Of a stretch of DNA of 21,710 nt, positions 8,267 to 15,428 are shown one piece after another; the first letter of the stretch is position 1, and each line of letters opens with the position of its first letter. The notes beneath the pieces were generated by a model that was not told the origin of the DNA, made no database searches, and saw only the letters and a program-made list of their open reading frames with translations. The DNA comes from a virus. The DNA lies in IMG/VR virus record IMGVR_UViG_3300037585_002817, positions 1-21,710 of that record; one strand, written 5' to 3'. The translations under genes were made by a program, and so were the position numbers.

Positions 8267-8275
8267 AACTTATGC

Positions 8276-8304
8276 TTGAAATATTTATGCTCTGAGGTTA
8301 TAAT
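8276..8304 (+). promoter_or_regulatory. Sigma70-like promoter for the queC operon, predicted leaderless
   Basis: TTGAAA (8276-8281), 17-base spacer, perfect TATAAT (8299-8304). The -10 ends 6 bases (CTTTTT) before the GTG start of queC, so the predicted +1 is the start codon itself. No Shine-Dalgarno sequence is possible in that space. This is the best hexamer match in the window and probably drives the overlapping operon through gene 41. Confidence 0.65.
8282..8289 (-). promoter_or_regulatory. Possible T4-type late promoter for the minus-strand pair
   Basis: On the minus strand the sequence CATAAATA differs by one base from the T4 late promoter consensus TATAAATA. It lies 15 bases upstream of the ATG at 8266, leaving a leader of about 10 bases by T4 late-promoter geometry. 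It sits in the 44-base divergent gap, overlapping the spacer of the queC promoter on the other strand. Exact consensus copies also occur by chance inside coding sequence here, so only the location makes this one credible. Confidence 0.35.
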
Positions 8305-8310
8305 CTTTTT

Positions 8311-9003
8311 GTGAGTAAGTGTATTGTTCCAATATCGGGCGGGATTGATTCAACAGTATTGTTGCATCACGCAGTTAAATCGGGTAAATTCGAAGATATC
8401 TACGCTATATCTTTTAATTACGGTCAGAGACATAGTAGAGAGTTAGTATATGCTCGTCTAAACGCAGAGAAATTAAATGCTCCGCATAGGATCATACCTT
8501 TAAATTACTTTGATCACATCAATACATCATCCTTAACTAATCCCGACATTGACGTAGCTAAGACGCGCGATGTCCTTGGTGACGCGCAGACAGTTAACTA
8601 TGTACCGTTCAGGAATCAAATGCTGTTAACGATATGTTGTGCCTTGGCTGAATCTGCAAATGCAGATACAGTTTTTCACGGAGCAGCCCAAGTAGATACA
8701 CAGGCAGGATATTGGGACGGGAGTATGGAGTTTCTAGAAGGAATTAATAGCTTGACTGCCTTGAATAGAAAGCATAGAATAACTATCGAAGCTCCTCTCA
8801 TCGAGATGTCAAAGCGTGAGATTATTAAGTGGGGATTAGATTTAGGTGTTAATTATGAACATACATGGACGTGTTATGAAGGTAAAGATAAAGCGTGCGG
8901 AGAGTGTACAGCATGCTCGTCAAGACTTCAAGGCTTTATCGATGTGGGCATCAGAGACCCTCTTGAATATATCGCAGAGATTCCCTGGGATACATTAGTA
9001 TGA
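8311..9003 (+). CDS. queC: QueC, 7-cyano-7-deazaguanine (preQ0) synthase
   Basis: ATP-dependent conversion of 7-carboxy-7-deazaguanine plus ammonia to preQ0. 230 residues, the usual QueC length. The PP-loop SGGIDST is at residues 9-15. The zinc-binding cysteines near the C-terminus are C188, C196, C199 and C202 (C-x7-C-x2-C-x2-C). Central FNYGQRHSRE and FRNQMLL segments are characteristic of QueC. The protein appears full length and active. In phages, preQ0 made this way is a precursor for 7-deazaguanine bases in DNA as well as for queuosine. The other pathway genes (folE, queD, queE) and a DpdA transglycosylase are not in this window. The gene uses a GTG start directly downstream of a promoter, and its stop overlaps the next ATG (ATGA). 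Confidence 0.95.
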   Translation: MSKCIVPISGGIDSTVLLHHAVKSGKFEDIYAISFNYGQRHSRELVYARLNAEKLNAPHRIIPLNYFDHINTSSLTNPDIDVAKTRDVLGDAQTVNYVPFRNQMLLTICCALAESANADTVFHGAAQVDTQAGYWDGSMEFLEGINSLTALNRKHRITIEAPLIEMSKREIIKWGLDLGVNYEHTWTCYEGKDKACGECTACSSRLQGFIDVGIRDPLEYIAEIPWDTLV

Positions 9004-9236
9004 AAAGAAAAACGTACCCAGCCTATATGACCATAGCTACTAATTTGCAGCTATATGAAAAGGGCTGGTGGATGAAAGTAGCCCCGTTAGCCGGAATAGA
9101 CCCAGAACGTTGGGTATGTGCTATCTATAAGAAGGGAAAAGTCTCCTGGATTACAGAAGAATGTAAAGACTTTAACGACCCGGAATCAGCCTATGAATGG
9201 GCATGGAATAGAATATGCGAATTGAGCAAGAAATAA
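9000..9236 (+). CDS. Small protein of unknown function
   Basis: 78 residues, unusually rich in tryptophan (six), with lysines and a mixed alpha/beta pattern. I recognise no family. It overlaps the queC stop by 4 bases (ATGA) and the guaC start by 22 bases. It is therefore locked into the queC-guaC transcript and almost certainly translated. It may be a small accessory factor for its neighbours, but nothing in the sequence proves this. Confidence 0.8.
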   Translation: MKRKTYPAYMTIATNLQLYEKGWWMKVAPLAGIDPERWVCAIYKKGKVSWITEECKDFNDPESAYEWAWNRICELSKK

Positions 9237-10240
9237 AATTAGATTACAAGGATGTACTCTTAAGACCTAAACGATCTACGTTAGGTTCAAGAAAGGAAGT
9301 AGATCTTGAGCGTAGATTCGTGTTTCCTAATTGTAAACAGACATGGCATGGTGTTCCTATCGCAGCAGCCAATATGGATCATGTTGGCACTGTTAAAATG
9401 GCTAAGACATTAACTGAGTTCGGGATGCTAACATGTCTTCATAAGTATATCACCGTAGAGGATACAGATACAACATTAGCTGCTGTGCCATCTGCACATT
9501 GTGCGGTGTCAATCAGATTAAAGGAAAATGATAGAGCGTTGATGGATGCTATGTTTGATAGACACCCGCTTATTACATTTATTTGCATTGATGTTGCGAA
9601 TGGCTATTCAGAAAGGTTTAGTAAATACGTAAAGAATATCAGGAAAGAGTATCCTGATAAGGTTATTATAGCCGGTAATGTTGTGACTGGTGAGATGACA
9701 GAGGAATTAATTTTAAATGGAGCTGATATTGTTAAAGTGGGGATTGGTCCTGGGTCTGTTTGCACTACTCGTATACAAACTGGTGTGGGTTATCCTCAAC
9801 TCAGCGCAGTCATTGAATGCGCAGACGCTGCTCATGGGGTTGGTGGGTTTATTATGGCTGATGGGGGGTGTACTTGCCCTGGCGATGTGGCCAAGGCCTT
9901 TGGTGGGGGTGCTGATTTTGTTATGCTGGGCGGTATGCTGGCTGGTCATGACGAATGCTCCGGACAAGTAGTAAACGGTCAAAAGCAATTCTATGGAATG
10001 AGTTCATCTGAGGCTATGGATAAGTACTCTGGTGGAGTGGCAAAATATAGAAGCTCAGAAGGCAAGTGTGTCAAGGTTCCGTACAAAGGACCTGTAGCAG
10101 ATACAGCCAGTAGCATTTTAGGTGGGCTGCGTAGCGCCTGCACTTATATTGGTGCTAGGACAATTAAACAAATGCCTAAATGTGCAACATTTGTAAGAGC
10201 AAATCAACAATCAAACGAAGTATTTGGAAAGAACTTATGA
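9215..10240 (+). CDS. guaC: GMP reductase (GuaC)
   Basis: NADPH-dependent deamination of GMP to IMP; member of the IMPDH/GMPR TIM-barrel family. 341 residues with no CBS domains, matching bacterial GuaC rather than IMP dehydrogenase. The N-terminus ([14 protein letters not shown]) lines up with enterobacterial GuaC from its first residue, supporting the ATG at 9215. A GGAA lies about 6 bases upstream. Nucleotide-binding and catalytic segments are intact: [30 protein letters not shown] with catalytic C183, [20 protein letters not shown] and a GMSS loop. Similarity to cellular GuaC is very high in the middle, and the codon use there (many GGG) differs from the flanks. It lies between queC and gene 41 in one operon. 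A GMP reductase is an unusual phage gene. Confidence 0.95.
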   Translation: MRIEQEIKLDYKDVLLRPKRSTLGSRKEVDLERRFVFPNCKQTWHGVPIAAANMDHVGTVKMAKTLTEFGMLTCLHKYITVEDTDTTLAAVPSAHCAVSIRLKENDRALMDAMFDRHPLITFICIDVANGYSERFSKYVKNIRKEYPDKVIIAGNVVTGEMTEELILNGADIVKVGIGPGSVCTTRIQTGVGYPQLSAVIECADAAHGVGGFIMADGGCTCPGDVAKAFGGGADFVMLGGMLAGHDECSGQVVNGQKQFYGMSSSEAMDKYSGGVAKYRSSEGKCVKVPYKGPVADTASSILGGLRSACTYIGARTIKQMPKCATFVRANQQSNEVFGKNL

Positions 10241-10410
10241 ACTATATTGATAAGATGAATAGTATAATGAAGCAAAGCCATCAATTACAAGAATGTGTAA
10301 GCGGTCTTTGTGAACATCCGGAACATAAAGTTAATGCATTAATATGGATTATACCGATGACTGTCGGAGCATATTTAGTTACTGTAATATATAAGAAGTA
10401 TTTTGGGTAA
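10237..10410 (+). CDS. Small single-pass membrane protein, unknown
   Basis: 57 residues from the ATG at 10237, which overlaps the guaC stop (ATGA) and has GGAAAG about 5 bases upstream. A longer in-frame reading from 10180 would lie inside guaC and is not preferred. Residues 1-32 are polar and include two cysteines (ECVSGLC). Residues about 33-51 form one hydrophobic membrane helix ([19 protein letters not shown]), followed by a short basic end (KKYFG). The predicted product is a small inner-membrane protein. No function is recognised. Confidence 0.75.
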   Translation: MNYIDKMNSIMKQSHQLQECVSGLCEHPEHKVNALIWIIPMTVGAYLVTVIYKKYFG

Positions 10411-10670
10411 TGGCTGATCAAGAAAAATTTATTAAATGTAGTTGTCACGGCGAAGGTATGTTACTTACCAAGTTTGACGACGAAGAAGAAATCTATGTTA
10501 GTTTTTGGCGAGAAGGCTTAGACCCCGTTAAGTTAACCTTCTGGATGAGATTAAAGCTGTGTTATTTGGCCTTATTCAAAGGCAACTATTATGAAGACCA
10601 GGTAGTTTTAAATAAAGAAGGAGTAAGACAGTTTTGCTCGTGGGTTCAGGATAGATATGATGAAGAATAA
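10410..10670 (+). CDS. Small phage protein of unknown function
   Basis: 86 residues. The start overlaps the previous stop by one base (TAATG). The layout is a Cys/His-containing N-terminus (KCSCHGE), an acidic segment, a strand (IYVSFWREG), a W-x-RLKLCYLALFKGNYYEDQ segment and a C-terminal helix. I have the impression of a widespread small phage family with this layout, but I know no function for it and cannot verify the match. CSCH could contribute metal ligands, although a full site is not evident. Confidence 0.8.
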   Translation: MADQEKFIKCSCHGEGMLLTKFDDEEEIYVSFWREGLDPVKLTFWMRLKLCYLALFKGNYYEDQVVLNKEGVRQFCSWVQDRYDEE

Positions 10671-10932
10671 AGGAATACCGCTTAACGACGAAACTCTTGA
10701 AGAAGTCATGGCAAGTGACTTGCCAAAGGTTTATATACATGAAGTAACAGATAACCCGGATGAAACTTGCAACATACAAATTTCCACAAACAAAGCTTTT
10801 GATGGTCTATACAAAAAAAAGAAAGGTCGCACCCGCGTGAGTAAAAAAGGAATACAAGAGTTTTTTATAGAGCTACTTGAAAAGGGCCTAGCTAAAGAAG
10901 ATGGGTATGATATACAGAAATTAAAGAAATAA
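10657..10932 (+). CDS. Small protein of unknown function
   Basis: 91 residues, lysine-rich. Two adjacent ATG codons (10657 and 10660) are both possible starts; the gene overlaps the preceding one by 11-14 bases. The central part (VYIHEVTDNPDET then QIST) suggests beta strands, followed by a KKKKGRTR basic patch and a C-terminal helix. No family is recognised. The ORF ends one base before the amidotransferase ATG, so it belongs to the same transcript. Confidence 0.75.
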   Translation: MMKNKGIPLNDETLEEVMASDLPKVYIHEVTDNPDETCNIQISTNKAFDGLYKKKKGRTRVSKKGIQEFFIELLEKGLAKEDGYDIQKLKK

Positions 10933-10933
10933 T

Positions 10934-11569
10934 ATGTGCGGAATCTTCGGCTCTAACAACTACGAACAGTTAAAGACGCTTTACTCTATTAATAAAGAGA
11001 GAGGTAGCTTTGCTTATGGTTATCTTTATAGAGACGGTACCGGATGCCCTTTAATACAGAGAGGTAGCGGTGATACTATGCCTTCCTCTATCGTTGATAC
11101 AGAGGACTTTAATTATTATCTCGGCCATACACAAGGTCCGACCTCGTCTGAGAGAGAATTCAGACCTGCAACATCACACCCATTTACTGCTAGTAGGTGG
11201 TATGTTGCGCATAACGGTGTACTTTCAAATTACAAAAGTCTCTATCCTGACAATCCATGCGTAGTAGATAGTTCCGTTATACCCTATTTGCTGGACGAGT
11301 ATGGCGAGAGCCATCCCGTTGCTACAATCTCTGCAGTTTGCAGTAAACTACAAGGCACATTCGCTTGCTGGATTTACGACGAGACAGAGAATGATATATA
11401 TCTAGTTAGGTGTGGAAGTACACTGTTTCATAAAGAGGGTTGCTTTTCATCAAAACAGCCTGATAATACATGGAGTACAATGAGTGAAGGTGTTGTTTAT
11501 AAATTGGTAGATAACGATTTTGCACCTCAGGACAAATTTAAATCCAATTCACCGTATTTTATTTTATGA
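10934..11569 (+). CDS. Stand-alone class II glutamine amidotransferase
   Basis: N-terminal nucleophile glutaminase domain with no synthetase domain, 211 residues. The mature nucleophile is C2 (MCGIFG). Other family motifs are ERGSFAYG (22-29), GHTQGPT (64-70), ATSHPF (79-84), AHNGVLSNY (92-100) with the oxyanion N94-G95, and VDSS (111-114). The usual GHTR arginine that holds the glutamine carboxylate is Q67 here, so substrate binding may be altered. It must pass ammonia to a partner enzyme. QueC-linked amidotransferases are known from phages that make 7-deazaguanine DNA bases, and queC lies 2 kb upstream in the same operon. A role in sugar amination with the glycosyltransferase next door is an alternative. 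Confidence 0.85.
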   Translation: MCGIFGSNNYEQLKTLYSINKERGSFAYGYLYRDGTGCPLIQRGSGDTMPSSIVDTEDFNYYLGHTQGPTSSEREFRPATSHPFTASRWYVAHNGVLSNYKSLYPDNPCVVDSSVIPYLLDEYGESHPVATISAVCSKLQGTFACWIYDETENDIYLVRCGSTLFHKEGCFSSKQPDNTWSTMSEGVVYKLVDNDFAPQDKFKSNSPYFIL

Positions 11570-12279
11570 AAATCTTAATTAGTAGCTGCACAAAGCACGA
11601 TGCCACGGAGTTTAAGGAGACTAAGCTGTATACTTCTATACTTAAAAGCCTAAATGACACGTGTATAATAAGCGATAATGTAATGACCTTTTTGTCTGGG
11701 AACATTAACGCTGTTGTTAAATTAAAAAATGATAAAAATATCGGGATTCATTATAACAAGTGTATAGCCTTAGGTAAGGCTGAAGGTTTTGATTGCGTTA
11801 TCTTTATCCATGATGATGTCAGCCTGGAGGATAGTCTCCTATCAGGCAAGCTTACAGAGGCATTTAAAAAATACGATGTTGTAGGCTTGGCTGGTGCAAA
11901 GGACGTTACACTTCGTAAGCCAGCACTGTGGCACCTTTTATCCAAGGAGCAAGACAGGTCGGGAATCGTAGCACACGCTGATGGTAATTATATCTCCTCA
12001 ACATACTTCGGACCAGTACCTCAACGCTGCATTTTACTTGACGGTTTATTTCTTGCAGTTAAGTTAAAAAATCTTCCGTCAGAAGTTCTTTTTGATGAAA
12101 ATCTTCCAGCAATTGCGCATCATTATGATCTTGACTTTTGCCTTACAGCCAACAAACATAAGCTAAAATTGACCACGTGGCCTATTTGGGTAGTACATGA
12201 TAGCCCAGGCTTGGAAAACGTCGAGTCAGATTTTATTAAATCGGAAAATTACTTTTTAAATAAATGGCTGAAAAACTAG
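11566..12279 (+). CDS. GT2-like glycosyltransferase (StrF-type)
   Basis: 237 residues; the start overlaps the amidotransferase stop (ATGA). The pattern is that of small GT-A enzymes of the StrF-like group. It has an N-terminal strand, YNKCIALGKAEGFDCVIFIHDDV with the DxD-like metal site at D83-D84, a GLAGAKD segment, and a C-terminal HYDLDFCL ... VHDS signature. These match what I recall of that family. It is likely cytoplasmic and soluble. The acceptor is unknown: modified DNA base, virion protein or surface sugar. Adjacency to the amidotransferase in a DNA-metabolism operon makes a role in nucleic-acid modification plausible, but that is inference. The last 16 bases overlap gene 41. Confidence 0.8.
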   Translation: MKILISSCTKHDATEFKETKLYTSILKSLNDTCIISDNVMTFLSGNINAVVKLKNDKNIGIHYNKCIALGKAEGFDCVIFIHDDVSLEDSLLSGKLTEAFKKYDVVGLAGAKDVTLRKPALWHLLSKEQDRSGIVAHADGNYISSTYFGPVPQRCILLDGLFLAVKLKNLPSEVLFDENLPAIAHHYDLDFCLTANKHKLKLTTWPIWVVHDSPGLENVESDFIKSENYFLNKWLKN

Positions 12280-13589
12280 ATTTAGATTTTTTTGAGAATG
12301 TCATAGCGTATCATCTTCTCACAGATGAGCTATATCTAGCATCTGTGTGTGAAGATTTATCACCTGTATATTTTAAGGATAAAAATGTTCAAACCATCGT
12401 CGGTATTATTACAGAGTTCTATAAAACACGTAATACTGTACCTTCTTCAACTGAGATCAAGTCATATCTCAATACCCCTGAACTAAAGAAGGCATTTGTC
12501 TCGTTAGTGCAAAGCTTTAACAATTTAGACAAGAACTTTAATAAGGATGAGTTGTATGATAATACAGAAACCTTTCTAAAGCAAAAAGCTGTATATCAGA
12601 CCATGATGGATGTAGTGGATAAATGTACATCTGGCGAAGTGGACACGTCTGATATTCTCAGCAAGTTCGAAAAGGCATGCGGAATTACACTAAGCGCTGA
12701 TCTCGGTTTAGAATTCTTTTCTGAAGTAGATACACACATTAAGGATCTCACGACAGAAGAAAAATATATACCGTCTAATTGGGAATGGTTAGATAGAAAG
12801 CTAGGTGGTGGCTTCCTGGAGACCGGAAGAGCGTTGTATTTATTCGCCGGTCAGACCAACGTCGGTAAATCTATATTCTTAGGCAATATCGCAGTTAACG
12901 TCGCCGAACAAGGTAAGACTGTTGTACTTATTTCCCTTGAAATGTCAGAGCTAATGTATGCTAAGCGTATTTCCTCCAAAGTAACAGGTATTAATATTGG
13001 TGATCTACAGACAAGCTCAGAATTAGTTAAAACAAGAGTTGAAGATGTTGCTGATAAGAAGAAGCCAAAACTTATTATCAAAGAATTTCCACCTAACGCG
13101 ATAACAGCTAATCAAATAAGCGCATATCTTAAGAAATTAATTAATAAGGGTATACATCCTGATATGGTTGTTATTGATTATATCAATTTGTTAAATTCAC
13201 CCATTGGTAACAACTCGTATGAAAGAGTTAAACATACATCAGAGCAAGTTAGAGCTCTATCCTATACGTTTGAATGTCCATTTGTAACGGCAACTCAAAT
13301 TAATAGAGGTGGTATCAATGAGGATAATCCTGGCGTTGAAAATATTAGTGAAAGTATCGGCCTTGCAGCAACTGCGGATTGTATTATGAGTATTTGGCAA
13401 GAAGAAGGAGATACAGAGCTCGGTGTTATCAGACTGGGGATGATGAAGAATAGATACGGTCAAAATTTTGGAACGTGTGCTATGGCTATTGACTATTCAA
13501 CTCTAAGCTTGACACAGACTCAAATGATTAATAGCACAGAAGAGATGGATGGAGTGGATCGGACATTAACTAGCCTGGAAGATTTGTAG
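12264..13589 (+). CDS. 41: Replicative DNA helicase gp41 (DnaB-like)
   Basis: Hexameric 5'-3' helicase of the phage primosome, 441 residues (T4 gp41 is 475). The N-terminal about 150 residues are helical, as in the DnaB/gp41 collar domain. The RecA-like core carries Walker A GQTNVGKS at 196-203, ISLEMSE (the H1a-like glutamate), Walker B VVIDYINLL with D305, and TQINRGG, the motif H3 Gln and adjacent Arg region. The order and spacing are complete. It is loaded by gp59 and works with primase gp61, both encoded in this window. It is the last gene of the operon that begins at queC. Confidence 0.95.
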   Translation: MAEKLDLDFFENVIAYHLLTDELYLASVCEDLSPVYFKDKNVQTIVGIITEFYKTRNTVPSSTEIKSYLNTPELKKAFVSLVQSFNNLDKNFNKDELYDNTETFLKQKAVYQTMMDVVDKCTSGEVDTSDILSKFEKACGITLSADLGLEFFSEVDTHIKDLTTEEKYIPSNWEWLDRKLGGGFLETGRALYLFAGQTNVGKSIFLGNIAVNVAEQGKTVVLISLEMSELMYAKRISSKVTGINIGDLQTSSELVKTRVEDVADKKKPKLIIKEFPPNAITANQISAYLKKLINKGIHPDMVVIDYINLLNSPIGNNSYERVKHTSEQVRALSYTFECPFVTATQINRGGINEDNPGVENISESIGLAATADCIMSIWQEEGDTELGVIRLGMMKNRYGQNFGTCAMAIDYSTLSLTQTQMINSTEEMDGVDRTLTSLEDL

Positions 13590-13610
13590 TCACCGTTTAA
13601 ATAATATTAA

Positions 13611-14486
13611 GTGGGTCAGAGCAAACAATTTATATTTACAAATTTAGATATTGATGGATCGTTATCATATCTACTTTTAAAGTGGGTAACCGGTCAGGAT
13701 ATACCTTATAAATGTTCATCTATCTTTAGCATCGAGAAAGATTTCTCTGATTGGTACCGTGCAAATGGAGAAAAATATGAACGGGTATACATTCTAGGAA
13801 TAGACGTGAGTGAATGTATGAATGTAATCAACAAGGATAACGTTGTTGTCTTTGCACATAAGCTGCCCGTAAAGGAGCTCTCTAACGCTAAGATAGTTAC
13901 CAATGAGAATGCTAGCACATCGATGCTTATATACAAAAAGTTTGCAGAGAAGGTTAATCTCACCGAATCACAAAAGTTATTAATAGTAATAGCAGATGAT
14001 ATAAAGAAACATACATTTGATCTCCCTTATAGCCGCGAGCTCGACATGCTTTATAGAGCCTCAACCGGCGATAGGTTAATGAAATTTTGTATAGATTTTA
14101 AAACCGGCTTTAAGGGATTTACCGACAAACAAAAACGCTTAATTAATTTTTACAAGAAGAGTGTTGATAACGTTGTAGGCGACTTAAGGGTGTTCAAGGG
14201 AACAATTCCGTTCAAAGGAGAAACATATAATGTTATCTCAACGTTTGCAGAAAAGTATATTAATGAAATATCAGACAAGCTCCTACAAGACTATAATTGT
14301 AATGTGTGCTTCGTAGTTAACATAGAGAAGAAAAGAGTTAGTTTCAGGAGATCGCCCGACTGTGACATAGATCTGTCTATTCTTGCGGATAAGATTGCGT
14401 ATGGTGGTGGCTTTCCGTATGCTGCAAGTGGAACAATGGGTGAAAACTTTATAACTATAACTAAGCTCTTTAAGCAAATTAAATGA
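13611..14486 (+). CDS. DHH-family phosphoesterase-like protein with degenerate active site
   Basis: 291 residues. The fold signature of DHH/DHHA1 proteins (RecJ, NrnA, PPX families) is visible in order: N-L-D-I-D-G-S-L-S at 11-19, a VYILGIDVSE strand, VVVFAHK at 79-84, TNENASTSMLIY, IADD, and a C-terminal GGGFPYAASG at 265-274. Metal ligands are altered: the first His is Asn, and the DHH triad reads A82-H83-K84. The protein is probably inactive or repurposed, perhaps binding short RNA, DNA or a nucleotide. It starts with GTG immediately after an in-frame TAA, the only possible start. The 21-base gap after gene 41 has no Shine-Dalgarno sequence and only a weak promoter candidate (CTGGAA, 16 bases, TTAAAT). 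Confidence 0.75.
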   Translation: MGQSKQFIFTNLDIDGSLSYLLLKWVTGQDIPYKCSSIFSIEKDFSDWYRANGEKYERVYILGIDVSECMNVINKDNVVVFAHKLPVKELSNAKIVTNENASTSMLIYKKFAEKVNLTESQKLLIVIADDIKKHTFDLPYSRELDMLYRASTGDRLMKFCIDFKTGFKGFTDKQKRLINFYKKSVDNVVGDLRVFKGTIPFKGETYNVISTFAEKYINEISDKLLQDYNCNVCFVVNIEKKRVSFRRSPDCDIDLSILADKIAYGGGFPYAASGTMGENFITITKLFKQIK

Positions 14487-14806
14487 TTAATATAAACGTA
14501 AAGACTGATCCGGCCTCTGGTATTGTATATAGAGAGCATAAAAATAATTTCTTGAAATTCTGTACCTTGCTGTGTATTATACATAATAAGAAATTAAATC
14601 TTGCCAATATATTTCTACTGATATTACAGGAAAAGCAAATAAAGAAGCTGTACATGAGTATGTGTGATTTTGATACGGAGTTCGAGGCTCTTAAATCTTT
14701 TTTCGAATACGATAGCACTTTGCATAAAAGCAAGTATATTAAGAAGTATCTTAATTCACCATCATTTAAGAGAAAAAATGACCGAGCTAGAAAAAAACGT
14801 TTATAA
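14483..14806 (+). CDS. Unknown basic protein at the gene 33 position
   Basis: 107 residues; ATG overlaps the DHH-like gene stop (ATGA), and the 3' end overlaps gene 59 by 29 bases. It is rich in Lys, Leu, Ile and Phe with a very basic C-terminus (KRKNDRARKKRL), and is probably all helical. In T4 the order is 33-59-32, so by position this would be the late-transcription coactivator gp33. However, I see no gp33-like sequence and no C-terminal clamp-binding peptide, so I leave it unnamed. The overlaps on both sides make it a real gene. A nucleic-acid-binding role would fit its charge. Confidence 0.75.
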   Translation: MININVKTDPASGIVYREHKNNFLKFCTLLCIIHNKKLNLANIFLLILQEKQIKKLYMSMCDFDTEFEALKSFFEYDSTLHKSKYIKKYLNSPSFKRKNDRARKKRL

Positions 14807-15428
14807 CACTTATCTAAGAATAAGCCGAACAAGATCTGGAAAGCACTTTAAGTATAGAAAAAAATTCGACAATTTCGAAGAAAATAAAGCCTACGTTCCT
14901 GTAAAGAAAATAGCTAAGCTTCTTCTAAACCATCCACATATTAATATCAACGACTTCTTCAATGCGCCATATGAGGTGTATCCCGAGAAGAAGTATGAAT
15001 ATGGGCTCGATATTAATTTCTATACAACCTTAAAAGCAACAGGTTGTTATAGCATCTTTAAAAAGATGTGTGATGACAGAAATCCGGACGAACAGATTGA
15101 GAGTATTAAAAAGTCACTATATTTCATTTATATATTCTGTAAAGATAATAAAATTGGCGTCGAGGAGTATCTAAACCATAAAACAAATGCTGAGAGAACT
15201 TTTATGCTACATTTGCGCGAGAGAAAGGTTAATATATATTCTCTATTCGGATTGAGCAATTTCGATAATATTATGTCAAGAGCGGATCCAAATGCCGCCA
15301 AATTTACTTTAGGTCATTTGTATTTAAGCCTTGACTTATACCGATCACGATACTATAATTCTAAAGTAACGATTAACGTCGTTAGTAAAGCAATAGAAAA
15401 ACTAACTAAAATACTAAAAAATAAATGA
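14778..15428 (+). CDS. 59: Probable helicase loader gp59
   Basis: The ATG at 14778 gives 216 residues, against 217 in T4 gp59. An in-frame reading from 14664 lies inside the preceding gene and is not preferred. Position directly before gene 32, with an ATGA overlap, is the T4 arrangement. The sequence is helical and basic throughout. It has a central SLYFIYIFCKDNKIGVEEYL stretch that resembles the equivalent helix of T4 gp59 (IYYFSKK...F), and a KYEYGLDINFYTTL region comparable to the conserved Y/F-rich segment. gp59 binds forked DNA and gp32 and loads gp41. The identity rests on length, synteny and partial similarity, so it is less certain than its neighbours. Confidence 0.75.
   Translation: MTELEKNVYNTYLRISRTRSGKHFKYRKKFDNFEENKAYVPVKKIAKLLLNHPHININDFFNAPYEVYPEKKYEYGLDINFYTTLKATGCYSIFKKMCDDRNPDEQIESIKKSLYFIYIFCKDNKIGVEEYLNHKTNAERTFMLHLRERKVNIYSLFGLSNFDNIMSRADPNAAKFTLGHLYLSLDLYRSRYYNSKVTINVVSKAIEKLTKILKNK

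Noticed and set aside
9717-9971. 84-codon hydrophobic reading frame (+1 shifted) inside guaC
   Set aside because: Its Leu/Val/Trp-rich content is a by-product of the G-rich guaC core in another frame; guaC is conserved over the same bases and there is no ribosome binding site.
10180-10236. N-terminal extension of the small membrane protein
   Set aside because: The extension lies inside guaC; the ATG at 10237 has GGAAAG upstream and the ATGA overlap used throughout this operon.
14664-14777. N-terminal extension of gp59
   Set aside because: It would overlap the previous gene by over 140 bases; the ATG at 14778 gives the T4 length almost exactly.
14479-14832. 117-codon minus-strand reading frame
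   Set aside because: It lies antisense to a tightly overlapped plus-strand gene, has an AT-biased composition (Phe/Leu/Ile/Ser) and no promoter.
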